From CBDBJK01 sp965206395 (lineage in GTDB: Bacteria > Chloroflexota > Dehalococcoidia > Lucifugimonadales > CATOSD01), in NCBI GenBank assembly GCA_965206395.1, contig CBDBJK010000033.1:1-64000 (forward strand): 64,000 nt of DNA, read 5' to 3'. The notes under the pieces were generated by a model. It was not told the DNA's origin, made no database searches, and was given only the letters and a program-made list of their open reading frames with translations. Shown piece by piece: positions 1 through 8,756 of this stretch. Position numbers and translations under genes: made by a program. Position 1 is the stretch's first letter; each line of letters opens with the position of its first letter.

Positions 1-402
1 CTCGATGGGAATCCCCATAGCGAGGAGGCGGAAGGCTTTGTGAACGGGATGCTCTCCGATTAGCTCTGATTCCAGGGCAAGCAGGTCTAGATATTGCTCC
101 TCGTCCTCTTGCTTCAGGCGAATTGTGATTTTGCCGTCTCGCTCCAGGATGAGGTCGGGGCTTCCCAGAGCTTCGACTAGATGTCCATTCTTTGACGTGG
201 CGAAGAAGTGGGGCTTTATCAACTCGGCGAAGGGGCGGGATACGTCGTACTGGGGCCTTTGCGTGATTAATTCGTCAGAGATGTTACCGATAGCCTCATT
301 GCCAGAATCGGGGCTGCCACACGCGATTGCGACGAAGGCGGCGGTGAGGGAAAATAGCGCAAGGACGGCGGTTCTCAGAGTGGGCCTCCTCTTTCGCAAC
401 AT
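1..402 (-). CDS. Lipoprotein of unknown function, 3' end outside window
   Basis: Open for 134 codons from an ATG at 402 to the window edge. The N-terminus has basic residues (MLRKRRPTLR), a hydrophobic stretch (LALFSLTAAFVAIA) and then Cys-Gly-Ser, a lipoprotein signal with lipobox AIAC, so the mature protein is probably anchored on the outer face of the membrane. A strong AGGAGG lies inside the coding start and six bases before an in-frame CTG, so a shorter start giving a more typical signal peptide is possible. It follows hom by 28 bp on the same strand and is probably co-transcribed. The visible mature part (acidic, with GSPDLILERDGKITIRL) matches no family I recognise. Confidence 0.7.
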   Translation of the reverse strand, partial: MLRKRRPTLRTAVLALFSLTAAFVAIACGSPDSGNEAIGNISDELITQRPQYDVSRPFAELIKPHFFATSKNGHLVEALGSPDLILERDGKITIRLKQEDEEQYLDLLALESELIGEHPVHKAFRLLAMGIPIE

Positions 403-430
403 CAACCCGGACGTACAGGACGGAGTCCGG

Positions 431-1729
431 CTATCCCCATTCCTCGACGCGCACGAGGTTGCCCACTTCGTTGACGGCCTCAAGATCTCCGAACAGCTTG
501 AGGGCTTGCTGCATCGACGCCTCTTTTGCCTTGTGAGTCATCAAGACGATCTCGGCCCTCTGCGCCGCCTCGTCCGAACCCTTTTGGATGACGGACGCTA
601 TGCTGATGCCAAGGTCGCCAAGCAGCTTTGCTATCTGAGCGAAAACGCCGGGCCGGTCGGCCACGTTCAGGCGCAAATAGTATTTGGTTTCAATGTCGAG
701 GATTGGCCTGACGCGAATGTCTTCCGATAGCTTCAAGGGCGTGGGCGGCGTCACGTTGCCGACGATGTTGCGCGCGATGCCAACGATGTCTGCCAGCACT
801 GCGCTGGTAGTTGGCATGGGGCCTGCGCCTGGCCCGTTGATCATGACCCTTCCGGCAAGGTCTGCCTCGACCTCGACGGCGTTCAGCACGCCATCTACCT
901 TGGCTATCATCAGGTTGGCGGGAACGAACGCGGGATGCACCCTTACCTCGACCTCGCCGTCTTTCTGGCTGGCGATTGCAAGCAGCTTGATGGCGTAGCC
1001 AAGCTCTTTGGCGTAGAGGAAATCACTTGCAGTCAGCCGAGTGATGCCTTCACGATAAACGTCTGTATCCTTGATCCTGGCGCGAAAGGCCAGCGTCGAA
1101 AGGATGGCGAGTTTGTAGGCGGCGTCTATCCCCTCGATGTCGTTTGTGGGATCGGCCTCGGCGTAGCCAAGCGCCTGAGCCTCTTTTAGAGCCGGGTCGA
1201 AACCCACGCCTTCTTGAGCCATCTTCGTGAGGATGTAGTTGGTTGTGCCGTTGATGATGCCGTGAATAGCGATGATTCTGTTGGCTACGAGGTCTCTGAG
1301 CAGCGGAGCTATTATTGGCGTTCCTCCGGCGACGCTGGCCTCGAACATCACCTGGACGCCTTTCTTGCGGGCCAGCGTGAGGATGTCCGGCCCCTGCCTG
1401 GACATCACCTCTTTGTTGGCTGTGACTATGTGCTTTCCAAGCGAGATACTCTTGAGGATGTAGTCTAGCGCAGGGTCCTGGCCGCCCATGACCTCCACAA
1501 TTATATCCACCGAAGGGTTGTCCAGAATGTCTTCTACGCTGGTGGTGAGCAGGTGAGGAGGCAGGTCGTAGGAGCGGCTTTTTCCAAGGTCTCTAACAAG
1601 GACGCCCTCGAGGGAAAGCGGGCAGTCTACAAGCTCCTCTAGCTGTTTGCTATTTTGAGACAGGATTCTTGCGACGCCGCCGCCGACGACACCCATACCC
1701 AGCAGACCAATGCCAACAGAATCTTTCAT
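431..1729 (-). CDS. hom: Homoserine dehydrogenase
   Basis: NAD(P)-dependent reduction of aspartate semialdehyde to homoserine, the branch point to threonine and methionine. The 432-residue protein has the family's usual length and order. A Rossmann motif GMGVVG sits at residues 11-16, VTANKEV follows near 103-109, the substrate/catalytic segment GYAEADPTNDIEGIDAAYKL lies near 188-207, and a C-terminal ACT domain begins near residue 350 (LRLNVADRPGVFAQIAKLLG), the usual site of threonine feedback control. It lies 67 bp downstream of the parvulin-like gene on the same strand, in a run that starts at rpsF. The reading frame is clean. Confidence 0.97.
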   Translation of the reverse strand: MKDSVGIGLLGMGVVGGGVARILSQNSKQLEELVDCPLSLEGVLVRDLGKSRSYDLPPHLLTTSVEDILDNPSVDIIVEVMGGQDPALDYILKSISLGKHIVTANKEVMSRQGPDILTLARKKGVQVMFEASVAGGTPIIAPLLRDLVANRIIAIHGIINGTTNYILTKMAQEGVGFDPALKEAQALGYAEADPTNDIEGIDAAYKLAILSTLAFRARIKDTDVYREGITRLTASDFLYAKELGYAIKLLAIASQKDGEVEVRVHPAFVPANLMIAKVDGVLNAVEVEADLAGRVMINGPGAGPMPTTSAVLADIVGIARNIVGNVTPPTPLKLSEDIRVRPILDIETKYYLRLNVADRPGVFAQIAKLLGDLGISIASVIQKGSDEAAQRAEIVLMTHKAKEASMQQALKLFGDLEAVNEVGNLVRVEEWG

Positions 1730-1796
1730 TACGGATGCCGCCTGCTTTGGCGCTGCATATTAGAGTAAGGCTTCCCCAAGTTTTCAAACCCCGCTA

Positions 1797-2939
1797 TTAA
1801 AAGCCCAGTGGATTAGTTGACTGCTGCTGTGGCTCGTCAGGCTGTGGAGCTGCCGTCAGCCCAAGCTGCTCAAGCATCCAAGAGTAAATTTCTGAGTTGA
1901 AGTTTGAGTATACGTCGAACTTATCCCGTTGCTCGTTAATCCAATCCTGCAAGGCTTTTGTCTTGAGCGCGTCTATATTTTCAGGGGTTAGCTCGCGCGC
2001 GCTGTCCTTTTCAGTAACAAAGAAGAAGAAAAACTCTTGCTGGTTTTCGATACCTGAGGTGAGTTCACTAAGTTCGCCAACTTCCAGGCTGAAGATGATG
2101 CGTTCATAGTCATCAATCACACCCCTGGGCACCCAACCCAGATTGCCACCCACGCGCACCAATTCAGGGACGTCCCTTGAAAACTCACGGACTATTCCCC
2201 TGAATGCCTGCTGTAACGACTCAGGGTCTTTCGCACCGCCTATAGCGTCTTTGAGCTTCACCTGCATGATGTCTATTTCGTCGTCAGGCGTCATAGCGAG
2301 GCGGTAGACGTGTACCTGCTCGCCTACGCTGGGGACGCTCTCTCCGATAAACAGCCTGACTTTTTCTCTGAGTATCGACCTTCTTGTGAGTTGTCGGTAC
2401 TCATCCTCGCTATACTGAATGGCATTCAGATACCCGCTATAGCGTTCATTGTATTCTCTTTGGGTTTGCGCCGAGTCTAGTGAACCGGCACTGGTTCCTC
2501 GAGGTTGAAATATACTTTGAATCTCGAACGCTACTTCCTCATCTGTGACGTTTATTCCCAGGCCAGGCGCTGATTGAGCAATTATCTCGTTCTCCACGAA
2601 CACCTGGAGGGTTTGGAATATGTCGGTGGTGGCGTTGAACTGTCCGCCAAGGAACTCTGCCCCCTTCTGGTTGACACGGATCAGTTTAACCATGTCGCCC
2701 CGGCTGTATGTGACATCGTTCACTTTAACAATCAGCTCCCTGGAAGGAAGCACGAAGATTACCACATACCCGACTATGGCTATGCTGGTAATAGCCAAAA
2801 GCATCAGGCCGATTAGCCCCAAAGCGAGGCGTCGCCTCTTTACGTCCCGCTGATTGCGGAAAGCCCTATGGCGTCGATCAGTGCTTAATCCCTGAGACAG
2901 GGCATCTCTTGTTTCTTCTGCCACTACTCCACCCCCCAA
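1797..2939 (-). CDS. Membrane-anchored SurA/parvulin-type peptidyl-prolyl isomerase
   Basis: Predicted extracytoplasmic folding factor that isomerises prolyl bonds. After a basic N-terminal tail (RRHRAFRNQRDVKRRR) a single membrane helix lies at about residues 39-66, followed by a SurA-like N-terminal region (VNDVTYSRGDMVKLI) and a rotamase domain whose hallmark GGNLGWVPRG is near residue 264. The tail is Gln/Pro rich. The start is uncertain. The longest frame opens with TTG at 2939, and a GTG lies 15 bases further in but too close to GGAG to be well placed. It sits between rpsR and hom on the same strand. The PPIase call is family knowledge; activity is inferred. Confidence 0.85.
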   Translation of the reverse strand: MGGGVVAEETRDALSQGLSTDRRHRAFRNQRDVKRRRLALGLIGLMLLAITSIAIVGYVVIFVLPSRELIVKVNDVTYSRGDMVKLIRVNQKGAEFLGGQFNATTDIFQTLQVFVENEIIAQSAPGLGINVTDEEVAFEIQSIFQPRGTSAGSLDSAQTQREYNERYSGYLNAIQYSEDEYRQLTRRSILREKVRLFIGESVPSVGEQVHVYRLAMTPDDEIDIMQVKLKDAIGGAKDPESLQQAFRGIVREFSRDVPELVRVGGNLGWVPRGVIDDYERIIFSLEVGELSELTSGIENQQEFFFFFVTEKDSARELTPENIDALKTKALQDWINEQRDKFDVYSNFNSEIYSWMLEQLGLTAAPQPDEPQQQSTNPLGF

Positions 2940-3043
2940 GCCTTGGAAGTGCCGCTTGGCCTTATCTTCGGCTTCGACCTTCAGGCCGCCGGAGATTCCA
3001 CCTGACGCTCTCCGTTTCAGCGGCCTTCATTCAAGCTTACAGG

Positions 3044-3358
3044 TTAGCGTCTCGATTCCTGCCTGGCCCGGTCTAGACCAAGCGCACGATGGTCTGGACT
3101 GAAGGGCAACAAAGCCAAAAGCCTGGCCCTTTTGATGGCCGTGGCGAGACCCCTCTGATGCTTGGAGCAGACTCCAGTTTTGCGTCTGGCCTCCATCTTG
3201 TATCTGTCCGACACGTACCTTCTTAGCTTATCGACCTCTTTGTAGTCGATAAATTTTACGTGCTCTACGCAAAAAGAACACAGTTTTCGTCTGGCGTAAT
3301 ACCTGGGCCTGCCACCAGGCCTTCTACCTGCTGGTGGCCTTCTGCCTGCTGTCGTCAT
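3044..3358 (-). CDS. rpsR: 30S ribosomal protein S18
   Basis: S18 binds 16S rRNA next to S6 in the platform of the small subunit. The basic protein contains the typical KLCSFCVEHVKFIDYKEVDKL segment region and RRKTGVCSKHQRGLATAIKRAR block. The two Cys of CSFC plus the later Cys-Ser-Lys-His make it the cysteine-containing (probably zinc-binding) form. I chose the ATG at 3358 (MTTAGRRP), preceded by TAGGTG, rather than an upstream non-ATG codon at 3367. About 30 residues follow the conserved core, a modest C-terminal extension. Third gene of rpsF-ssb-rpsR. Confidence 0.97.
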   Translation of the reverse strand: MTTAGRRPPAGRRPGGRPRYYARRKLCSFCVEHVKFIDYKEVDKLRRYVSDRYKMEARRKTGVCSKHQRGLATAIKRARLLALLPFSPDHRALGLDRARQESRR

Positions 3359-3527
3359 GTTTTGCACCTACTAATTCGAGTCTATGGATTTATGATAACT
3401 ACTCGAACTCTTCGCCTTAGTTTTACGATGAGCCGAATGCGATGGATGTCTTTGTATGTTGGATATATCATATTCCGCCAAGGATATAATATACCCGAAT
3501 TCTATTTAAACCTATGTTGTGAGTTGT

Positions 3528-3959
3528 CTACCAGGGCAAATCTTCTGCGTCCCCGCCGCCAACTGGACTACCTTCAACCTGGCCGCCTTCTGGGAACGGT
3601 TCGCCATCCTCTCCGGGAGCTTCTCGTGGAGACCTATCTAGGAACAGTACTCGGTTGGCGATTATCTCGTTCCGAAATCTCGTCTGGCCGTCCGTAGACG
3701 TCCAAGTATGGCTCTTCAACCTACCCTCGACGTAGACTTTCTTGCCCTTCACTAGGAACTGGTTGCATTGCTCGGCCAGTTGGTTCCAGGCTACGATGGT
3801 GAACCACTCGGTTTCCTGCCGACGCTCCCCATCCGAGGCGGTGTAGCTTCGGCCTGTTGCCAACCGGAACGATGTGACGGGATTGCCATTGGGAGTATAC
3901 CTCATCTCCGGGTCCGTACCCACGTTGCCAATCACTATCATCTTGTTTAGTCCAACCAT
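3528..3959 (-). CDS. ssb: Single-stranded DNA-binding protein
   Basis: Binds and protects ssDNA during replication, recombination and repair. It has an N-terminal OB fold (MVGLNKMIVIGNVGTDPEM, then ETEWFTIVAWNQLAEQCNQF and KVYVEGRLKSHTW) of about 105 residues. A short Gly/Pro/acidic tail ends in GDAEDLPW, close to the acidic tip (DDDLPF in other SSBs) that recruits partner proteins. A GGAGGAGG sequence lies just before the ATG at 3959. At 143 residues it is of normal length. Located between rpsF and rpsR as in many bacteria; 160 bp separate it from rpsR. Confidence 0.97.
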   Translation of the reverse strand: MVGLNKMIVIGNVGTDPEMRYTPNGNPVTSFRLATGRSYTASDGERRQETEWFTIVAWNQLAEQCNQFLVKGKKVYVEGRLKSHTWTSTDGQTRFRNEIIANRVLFLDRSPREAPGEDGEPFPEGGQVEGSPVGGGDAEDLPW

Positions 3960-4002
3960 GAAGCTCCTCCTCCTTCAGGCGCATAACTCCAGAGAGCAAG
4001 AC

Positions 4003-4782
4003 CTATTCCTTTTCTTTCGTCTCTGTTTCTTCTGTCTCAACGGAGCCAACCGCTTCTGCTGGTACTTCCGAATCCTCAGCCTCTGCCGTCTCGACGGAGT
4101 CAGCTGCTTCGGATGTTTCTTCCGAATCCTCGTCCTCTGCCGTCTCAACGGAGTCAACCGCTTCGGATACTTCTTCCGACTCCTCGGCCTCTGCTGTCTC
4201 GACAGAATCAACTGCTTCGGATGTTTCTTCCGATTGCTCGGCCCCTGCCGTCTCGACGGAGTCAACTGCTTCGGATGTTTCTTCCGACTCTTCGACCTCT
4301 ACCGTCTCAACGGAGTCAACCGCTTCGGATACTTCTTCCGACTCCTCGGCTCCTGCTGTCTCTACAGAGTCAACCGCTTCGGGTACTTCTTCCGACTCCT
4401 CGGCCTCTGCTGTCTCGACGGATTCGACCTCTTCTTCCGGCGGCTCTGCCGCCTTCGCCTTGGCCGCCGCGAGATTAACCGACTTGTCGATCTTTGTCGT
4501 CAAGTGTCTCAAAATGTCTTCTGATGCTTTCAGACTATTATCGAGACCGATTATATCACTAGTATCCGCAGAAAATCGTGTGAGGACGTAGTTGCCTTCG
4601 TGGAAATTCTGTATAGGATAGGCTAACCGGCGCAGTCCCCAGTTCGACTGGTCGATGATGCTTCCACCGCGATCGGTTATGAAGCTGGTCACCCGTTCCA
4701 CAGCGGCTGTGACCTCTTCTTCGTTGGCTTCTGGACTGATAATCATCAAAAGCTCGTAGTCTCGCGTTAGCTGAGCAACCAA
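4003..4782 (-). CDS. rpsF: 30S ribosomal protein S6 with long acidic repeat tail
   Basis: Residues 1-100 are a normal S6 (RDYELLMIISPEANEEEV, GLRRLAYPIQNFHEGNYVL). Bacterial S6 is normally about 95-135 residues; this one has 259. From residue 117 to the end there are seven tandem 18-residue units of the pattern EAVDSVETAxAEESEExS plus a partial eighth, almost all Glu, Asp, Ser, Thr, Val and Ala. The start is TTG at 4782 with GGGAG six bases upstream. First gene of the rpsF-ssb-rpsR cluster, so S6 dosage is tied to S18. In some bacteria S6 is polyglutamylated after translation by RimK; a gene-encoded acidic tail recalls that, but the link is speculation. Confidence 0.95.
   Translation of the reverse strand: MVAQLTRDYELLMIISPEANEEEVTAAVERVTSFITDRGGSIIDQSNWGLRRLAYPIQNFHEGNYVLTRFSADTSDIIGLDNSLKASEDILRHLTTKIDKSVNLAAAKAKAAEPPEEEVESVETAEAEESEEVPEAVDSVETAGAEESEEVSEAVDSVETVEVEESEETSEAVDSVETAGAEQSEETSEAVDSVETAEAEESEEVSEAVDSVETAEDEDSEETSEAADSVETAEAEDSEVPAEAVGSVETEETETKEKE
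4006..4434 (-). repeat. 54-bp tandem repeats coding the S6 acidic tail
   Basis: Seven full units and one partial unit of 54 bp inside rpsF, each encoding 18 residues beginning EAVDSVETA. Units differ at a few codons (AEESEEVS, VEESEETS, AEQSEETS, EDEDSEETS). The divergence shows it is not an assembly duplication of one identical unit. The 5'-most unit (EEVESVETAEAEESEEVP) and the 3' end (EAVGSVETEETETKEKE) are the most degenerate. Confidence 0.95.
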
Positions 4783-4958
4783 ATTAAACTCCCATTTCCT
4801 GCAAGAATAAGTTTCAGTGTTACGAACATAACGGTTATTTGCCCCCGTTTCACGCCCTTTTTCATCCTTCCACAGAAGGTCTTGGCGAGGGTGGCGCGGT
4901 TATCTATCAATTACACAATCGGCTATTGTCATGGCAGCCGGAGTGAAAGATTCACAAA

Positions 4959-4988
4959 ATTATAGCATGCCGAAACTATGCGCCACAA
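4959..4988 (-). promoter_or_regulatory. Candidate promoter of the rpsF operon
   Basis: On the minus strand a perfect -10 box TATAAT (4959-4964) is preceded after 18 bases by TTGTGG (4983-4988). It would start transcription near 4952 and leave a leader of about 170 bases before the TTG start of rpsF. S6/S18 operon leaders can carry an S6:S18 binding site in other bacteria; I could not identify one here by eye. Confidence 0.5.
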
Positions 4989-5295
4989 TGCGCATGTAGT
5001 AGCTTGTGTAGATTAACTTGGTTGGTGGCGTTTCGTAGCGCATCTTGAATGTGGCTCAGGCATCTAATATGGGGATGAATATTTTCTGCAGGCCCGTGAC
5101 TTCCAAGGCTGTGCTGCGTAATAAGCAACCTGGCTTCATTTTGCTTGTCGCGGTGTTTGGTCTGATTGGCATGGCCTGTTCCTCCGCCGCAGTTTCGCAG
5201 TCGCAAGCTATTGAAATTACGCCTGCTTCACAGTCCTTGCCAGCCGTTTCGACAGCGCCCCCGTTAGCGAGCGTATCTAAAGGGTCAGCCACTAG

Positions 5296-6492
5296 GGATG
5301 CTCTGAATAAGTCCCGATGGCTTGTGGGATAGTAAAATAGGGCCAAGGCCTGAAGACGGGGGAGGAGAGGCAATGAACCAGCCGACGTTTGCGGACTTGG
5401 ACTACGAGAGCAAGAAGCGAAAGACTCGCCGGGAGAAGTTCCTTGAGCGCATGGATGGACTGATCCCTTGGGAAGAGTTGGAAGAGCGCATTCGACCGTT
5501 CTATCCCAAGGCCGGTCGTGGTCGGCGGCCCTACGAGTTATCGGTGATGCTACGGATACACTGCGTGCAGTTGTTTTACAACCTGAGCGACCCTGGGATG
5601 GAGGACATGCTCTATGAGGTCGAATCGGTGAGGCGGTTCGTAGGGCTGAGACTGCCTGGGCCGCTGCCGGACGAGACGACGATTCTGAACTTCCGCCACC
5701 TGCTGGAAGAGCATGAGTTGGGCGCGGGTCTGTTCGAGGAGATCAACCGCTATCTGGAGTCCAAGGGTCTCCGTCTTCAGGAGGGGACGATAGTGGACGC
5801 GAGCATCATAGCGGCGCCCTCATCGACGAAGAATCGGGCTAAAGAGCGCGACCCCGAGATGCACCAGACGAAGAAGGGTAACGAGTGGCACTTCGGGATG
5901 AAGGTGCACATCGGTGTGGACTCGCAGACGGGAGTGGTGCACAGCATGACCACGACATCTGCGAACGTGCATGACCTGACTGAGTTGCCCCGGTTGCTGC
6001 ACGGTGGGGAGTCTCAGGTGTGGGGAGATGCTGGGTATCAGGGAGTTGACAAGAGGCCGGGGAACCGGGGCTTGGACGTGGAGTGGCAGGTGGCGATGAG
6101 GCCCGGCCAGCGTCGGAAGCTGGAGCCTGGGAGCCCTGAGGCGGTGTCGGAGAAGCGCAAAGCGTCGGTCAGAGCTAAGGTGGAGCATCCGTTCCTGTAC
6201 ATCAAGCGGCACTTCGGCTACGCCAAGGTCCGCTACAGGGGGCTGTCCAAGAACACGCAGCGGCTGATGACGCTGCTGGGGTTTGCCAACTTGATGAGGG
6301 CCGAACAGTACCTGGCGGCGTGAGACCTTGTATAAGTGCGCCCAAAATCAGGGCTAAGGGCGGCGAAAGGCCCTGTCAGGGCCGGTTGTAGGCCGACAAT
6401 AACCCTCACCACGGTGCCATGAGGCAATTTAACGCCCCCAAAACCACTCCGGTCAACTCGGCCCAGCCTGAAGCCGATTGTTCAGAGCATCC
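5296..6492 (+). mobile_element. IS5-family insertion sequence (type A, complete)
   Basis: A 1197-bp element with terminal inverted repeats GGATGCTCTGAA at both ends. It is flanked by direct 4-bp repeats CTAG (5292-5295 and 6493-6496), matching the YTAR target of IS5-group elements. It interrupts the DUF3179 gene. A 169-bp tail after the transposase has a GC-rich inverted repeat (GGCCCTGTCAGGGCC). A second, 5'-truncated copy lies at 27005-27414. Confidence 0.95.
5373..6323 (+). CDS. IS5-family transposase
   Basis: DDE transposase of 316 residues from the ATG at 5373, which has GGAGGAGAGG just upstream. The N-terminal DUF772-type domain (YELSVMLRIHCVQLFYNLSDP) is followed by the DDE core. The first Asp is in IVDASIIAAPSSTKN, the second in VWGDAGYQGV, and the Glu region is the C-terminal HPFLYIKRHFGYAKVRYRG. 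The reading frame is intact, so this copy is probably able to move and to mobilise the truncated copy in trans if its ends allowed. Confidence 0.95.
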   Translation: MNQPTFADLDYESKKRKTRREKFLERMDGLIPWEELEERIRPFYPKAGRGRRPYELSVMLRIHCVQLFYNLSDPGMEDMLYEVESVRRFVGLRLPGPLPDETTILNFRHLLEEHELGAGLFEEINRYLESKGLRLQEGTIVDASIIAAPSSTKNRAKERDPEMHQTKKGNEWHFGMKVHIGVDSQTGVVHSMTTTSANVHDLTELPRLLHGGESQVWGDAGYQGVDKRPGNRGLDVEWQVAMRPGQRRKLEPGSPEAVSEKRKASVRAKVEHPFLYIKRHFGYAKVRYRGLSKNTQRLMTLLGFANLMRAEQYLAA

Positions 6493-6794
6493 CTAGTTCT
6501 CTTGAGCCGACTACCTCCAGCGGCGAGCCGCTTCTTCCCCTATTGCAGCAGCTTAACCCTAATGGGCCGAAACTGGTGGACATGCGGCAGTATCGACAGC
6601 TTCTTGACCTGGATGCTATCAGGCCGATTTACGATCCTATCATAAATACGCCGGACGGGCTGAATTTAGAATCGAAAGAGCTTGTGATTGGCGTTAGCAT
6701 AAATGGCGAGTCGCGGGCATATCCGCTTCGCACTCTGCGTTTTCGTGAGATTGCTAACGATGAGCTTGGAGGGACGCCGATACTGGTCACGTGG

Positions 6795-6830
6795 TGACCA
6801 ATCTGTTACACCGGTCTCGTGCATGACCGG
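6795..6830 (+). promoter_or_regulatory. Candidate UGA selenocysteine codon and bacterial SECIS hairpin
   Basis: TGA at 6795-6797 is followed by a perfect 6-bp stem, CCGGTC (6811-6816) with GACCGG (6825-6830), around an 8-base loop TCGTGCAT. The loop starts 20 bases after the UGA, within the spacing known for bacterial SECIS elements, and has a G at its third position (the known preference is for a G in the first two). The hairpin is seen directly; its function is inference. Confidence 0.45.
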
Positions 6831-7564
6831 AGGGTTGACGGGGAGACACTGAAGTTTGGCAATCAGGGCGCGCTCTTCATGAACGCGATGACGTGGTGGG
6901 ACTTGACGACCTTCAGCATCTGGTCGCAACCCTGGGGGTCGGCTATCTCTGGTGAGTTGGAAGGGACCGCGTTGACGCTCATTCCCGCCTCTCTAACCAC
7001 CTGGGGCACGTGGTTCGCCGATCACCCAGAGACAACAGTCCTTGGCAACGACATGAGTATTGGCGTATTTCGGCCATACTCGCCCACCGACGAATTCGTG
7101 ATTGGCGTCGCCCTGGAAGAATCCGCCACTGCCTACCACTATTTCGATGCGGCGGAGCGTCGAGTCATAAATGATCGCGTCGGCGACCATGAGCTAGCGG
7201 TGTTCGTGAATCCCGACACTCGTGATATCAAGGTCTACCTGAGACGACCCGGCGCGGAGATTTCGAGTGATCTGGCCTCGTCAGAGCTGACCTTCGGCAT
7301 GGACGACGATGGTCGAATCGTTGACGCAGAGACCGGCAGTGTCTGGGACATCACGCGCGGCGTGGCAATCGACGGGCCGCTCAGAGGCACAGGTCTTCAG
7401 CAGATACCCTACGTCACCTCATTCGACTGGGCGTGGGAAGACTTCTTCCCTCACACCACTTTTTACAAAGACTGAATGAAGTCAGATTGTCCTGATTGTT
7501 TCATTCAGATTCGCGATGCAGGACGCCCTCCAAACCTGGAACACCCCATATGAACAGACGGAAT

Positions 7565-8653
7565 CTATGATTGGACGACTGACTTCTTGAGGAATATCGG
7601 CCCTGCTACCTCTTTTAGAAAATTCTCAGCGAGTATTTTGTACCCTTCGGCATCTGGGTGAAGCTCGTCAGGAAGCAGATGCGCATGTTCAGGGCCAAAG
7701 AGACTCAGGCCGTCTACATAGTAAATGTTTCCATCCCCATGTGCCTTCAGAGCTTCAACAGCGTCCGCTACTTCGTCCCGCATATCCTGAAGGCTAAGCC
7801 CAAGGACGTTTGGCGTGCTCTCCCTGGGAGGCGAGCAAATAGGCGAAATCACGGCAAACGGGGTGCCTGGATGCTTCTCTCTAATGATCTGAACAGACCC
7901 TATGATGGCAGACCTGAATGTGCGAACGCCAAGGCTTGCAGCGCTCTGAATATTGATTCCCACTTTCATTGAAAGGAAATCGGCAGGAAGGTCTCTTATC
8001 ATTCTGGCCATCATAGGCTCCAGATGACACTGTCCACCGTATCCCAGGCAGGTCAGATCAAGCCCGCCTTCTCTGGCGACAATCGCGGGCCAGGTCATAC
8101 TGGGACTCTCGGCGGTCCTGCAATGGGTTATCGAACTGCCATATGTCACCCATTTTGGTCGAGAATCTTCAAAAGGCTCAATGCTCGCGCCGTCATCGAT
8201 CTCAAGCGAGCTTATTCCGAGCGTTCCATATTGAGGCAGCCAAATCTCAATCAGTTTTTCTTTTGCAGGCAGGCCATCGACGTGGAATGACACTTTGCCC
8301 GCCAGCGGTATAGAGCTATACAGCTGACCATCGCAGTACACATCTACCTGCTGAATGTATTCCGCGTGCCAGCGTTGCTGATGCCGCCGCCAAAGACGAT
8401 GAAGAAGCCGTTTCGAACCGTCACGCCGGAGAGGGTCCAGTTTGACACGGCCTGCGACGGAAGTTGTATCGCTCATAAAGGATATTCGGACGCCTGCGGG
8501 CATCGCCGCGCGTTCGAGTAATGCGTCGGGCGGGAACAGTCCGCGAAGCTCGTGTGGTATACGCTAGGGCATAACCCAGTCGTCGACGCGCTCCAGCGAT
8601 ATTGCGCCCTGCCAGGTAATACGCGAGTCGTCTGCCTTGATGTGGTCGGACAT
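7565..8653 (-). pseudogene. SGNH/GDSL hydrolase with in-frame amber codon
   Basis: Esterase-like hydrolase. The SGNH blocks are clear: WVTYGSSITHC (nucleophile Ser), LGYGGQCH (Gly), MKVGINIQ (Asn) and PDELHPDAEGY (Asp-His pair). The natural start appears to be the ATG at 8653 (MSDHIKADDSRITWQGAISL), but codon 30 is TAG (8564-8566) in the context WVMP-stop-RIPHELRGLFPP, where Trp would fit. Translation could restart at 8503 (MPAGVRISF), giving 312 residues and keeping all catalytic motifs. An Arg/His-rich patch (RRDGSKRLLHRLWRRH) reads unlike its surroundings and may be a locally shifted frame. Isolated gene. Confidence 0.75.
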
Positions 8654-8756
8654 CGTATTTCCTCTCTGCTCGGATGTACAGCTTATTCCAGATGAGCCTG
8701 ACGATAACACCGCTGCCTCATATCGTCAACTTCTGCCGCACGCCCCAGGTCATGAT

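Larger units (their letters stand above)
5075..7475 (+). pseudogene. DUF3179 lipoprotein split by IS5, with in-frame UGA at a CxxC site
   Basis: The 5' part (5075-5295) encodes a lipoprotein signal (ILLVAVFGLIGMAC) and a Ser/Ala/Pro linker. The rest (6497-7475) encodes a DUF3179 domain (IGVSINGESRAYPLRTLRFREIAND region, then DRRVDGETLKFGNQGAL). Removing the IS and one CTAG copy restores one frame of 399 codons from the ATG at 5075. Within it codon 174 is TGA (6795-6797), in the context LVTW-TGA-PICYTG. The family has Cys-Pro-x-Cys at this place, so the UGA replaces the first Cys. A hairpin follows at a SECIS-like distance. The gene is at present interrupted. UGA may be selenocysteine or simple decay. 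ATG at 5069 is an alternative start. Confidence 0.75.

Noticed and set aside
3874..4524. Long plus-strand frame rich in Leu, Cys, Phe and Arg with a regular repeat
   Set aside because: It is the antisense of the S6 repeat tail; the periodicity comes from the 54-bp units on the minus strand.
4783..4958. Possible S6:S18 autoregulatory leader motif
   Set aside because: The leader is long enough, but I could not find the expected bulged hairpin by eye.
8340..8460. Alternative minus-strand frame reading SGVTVRNGFFIVFGGGISNA, like a beta-helix repeat
   Set aside because: It lies within the SGNH hydrolase gene and stops soon after. It is more likely a local frame accident than a second gene, though it may mark a compensated frameshift.
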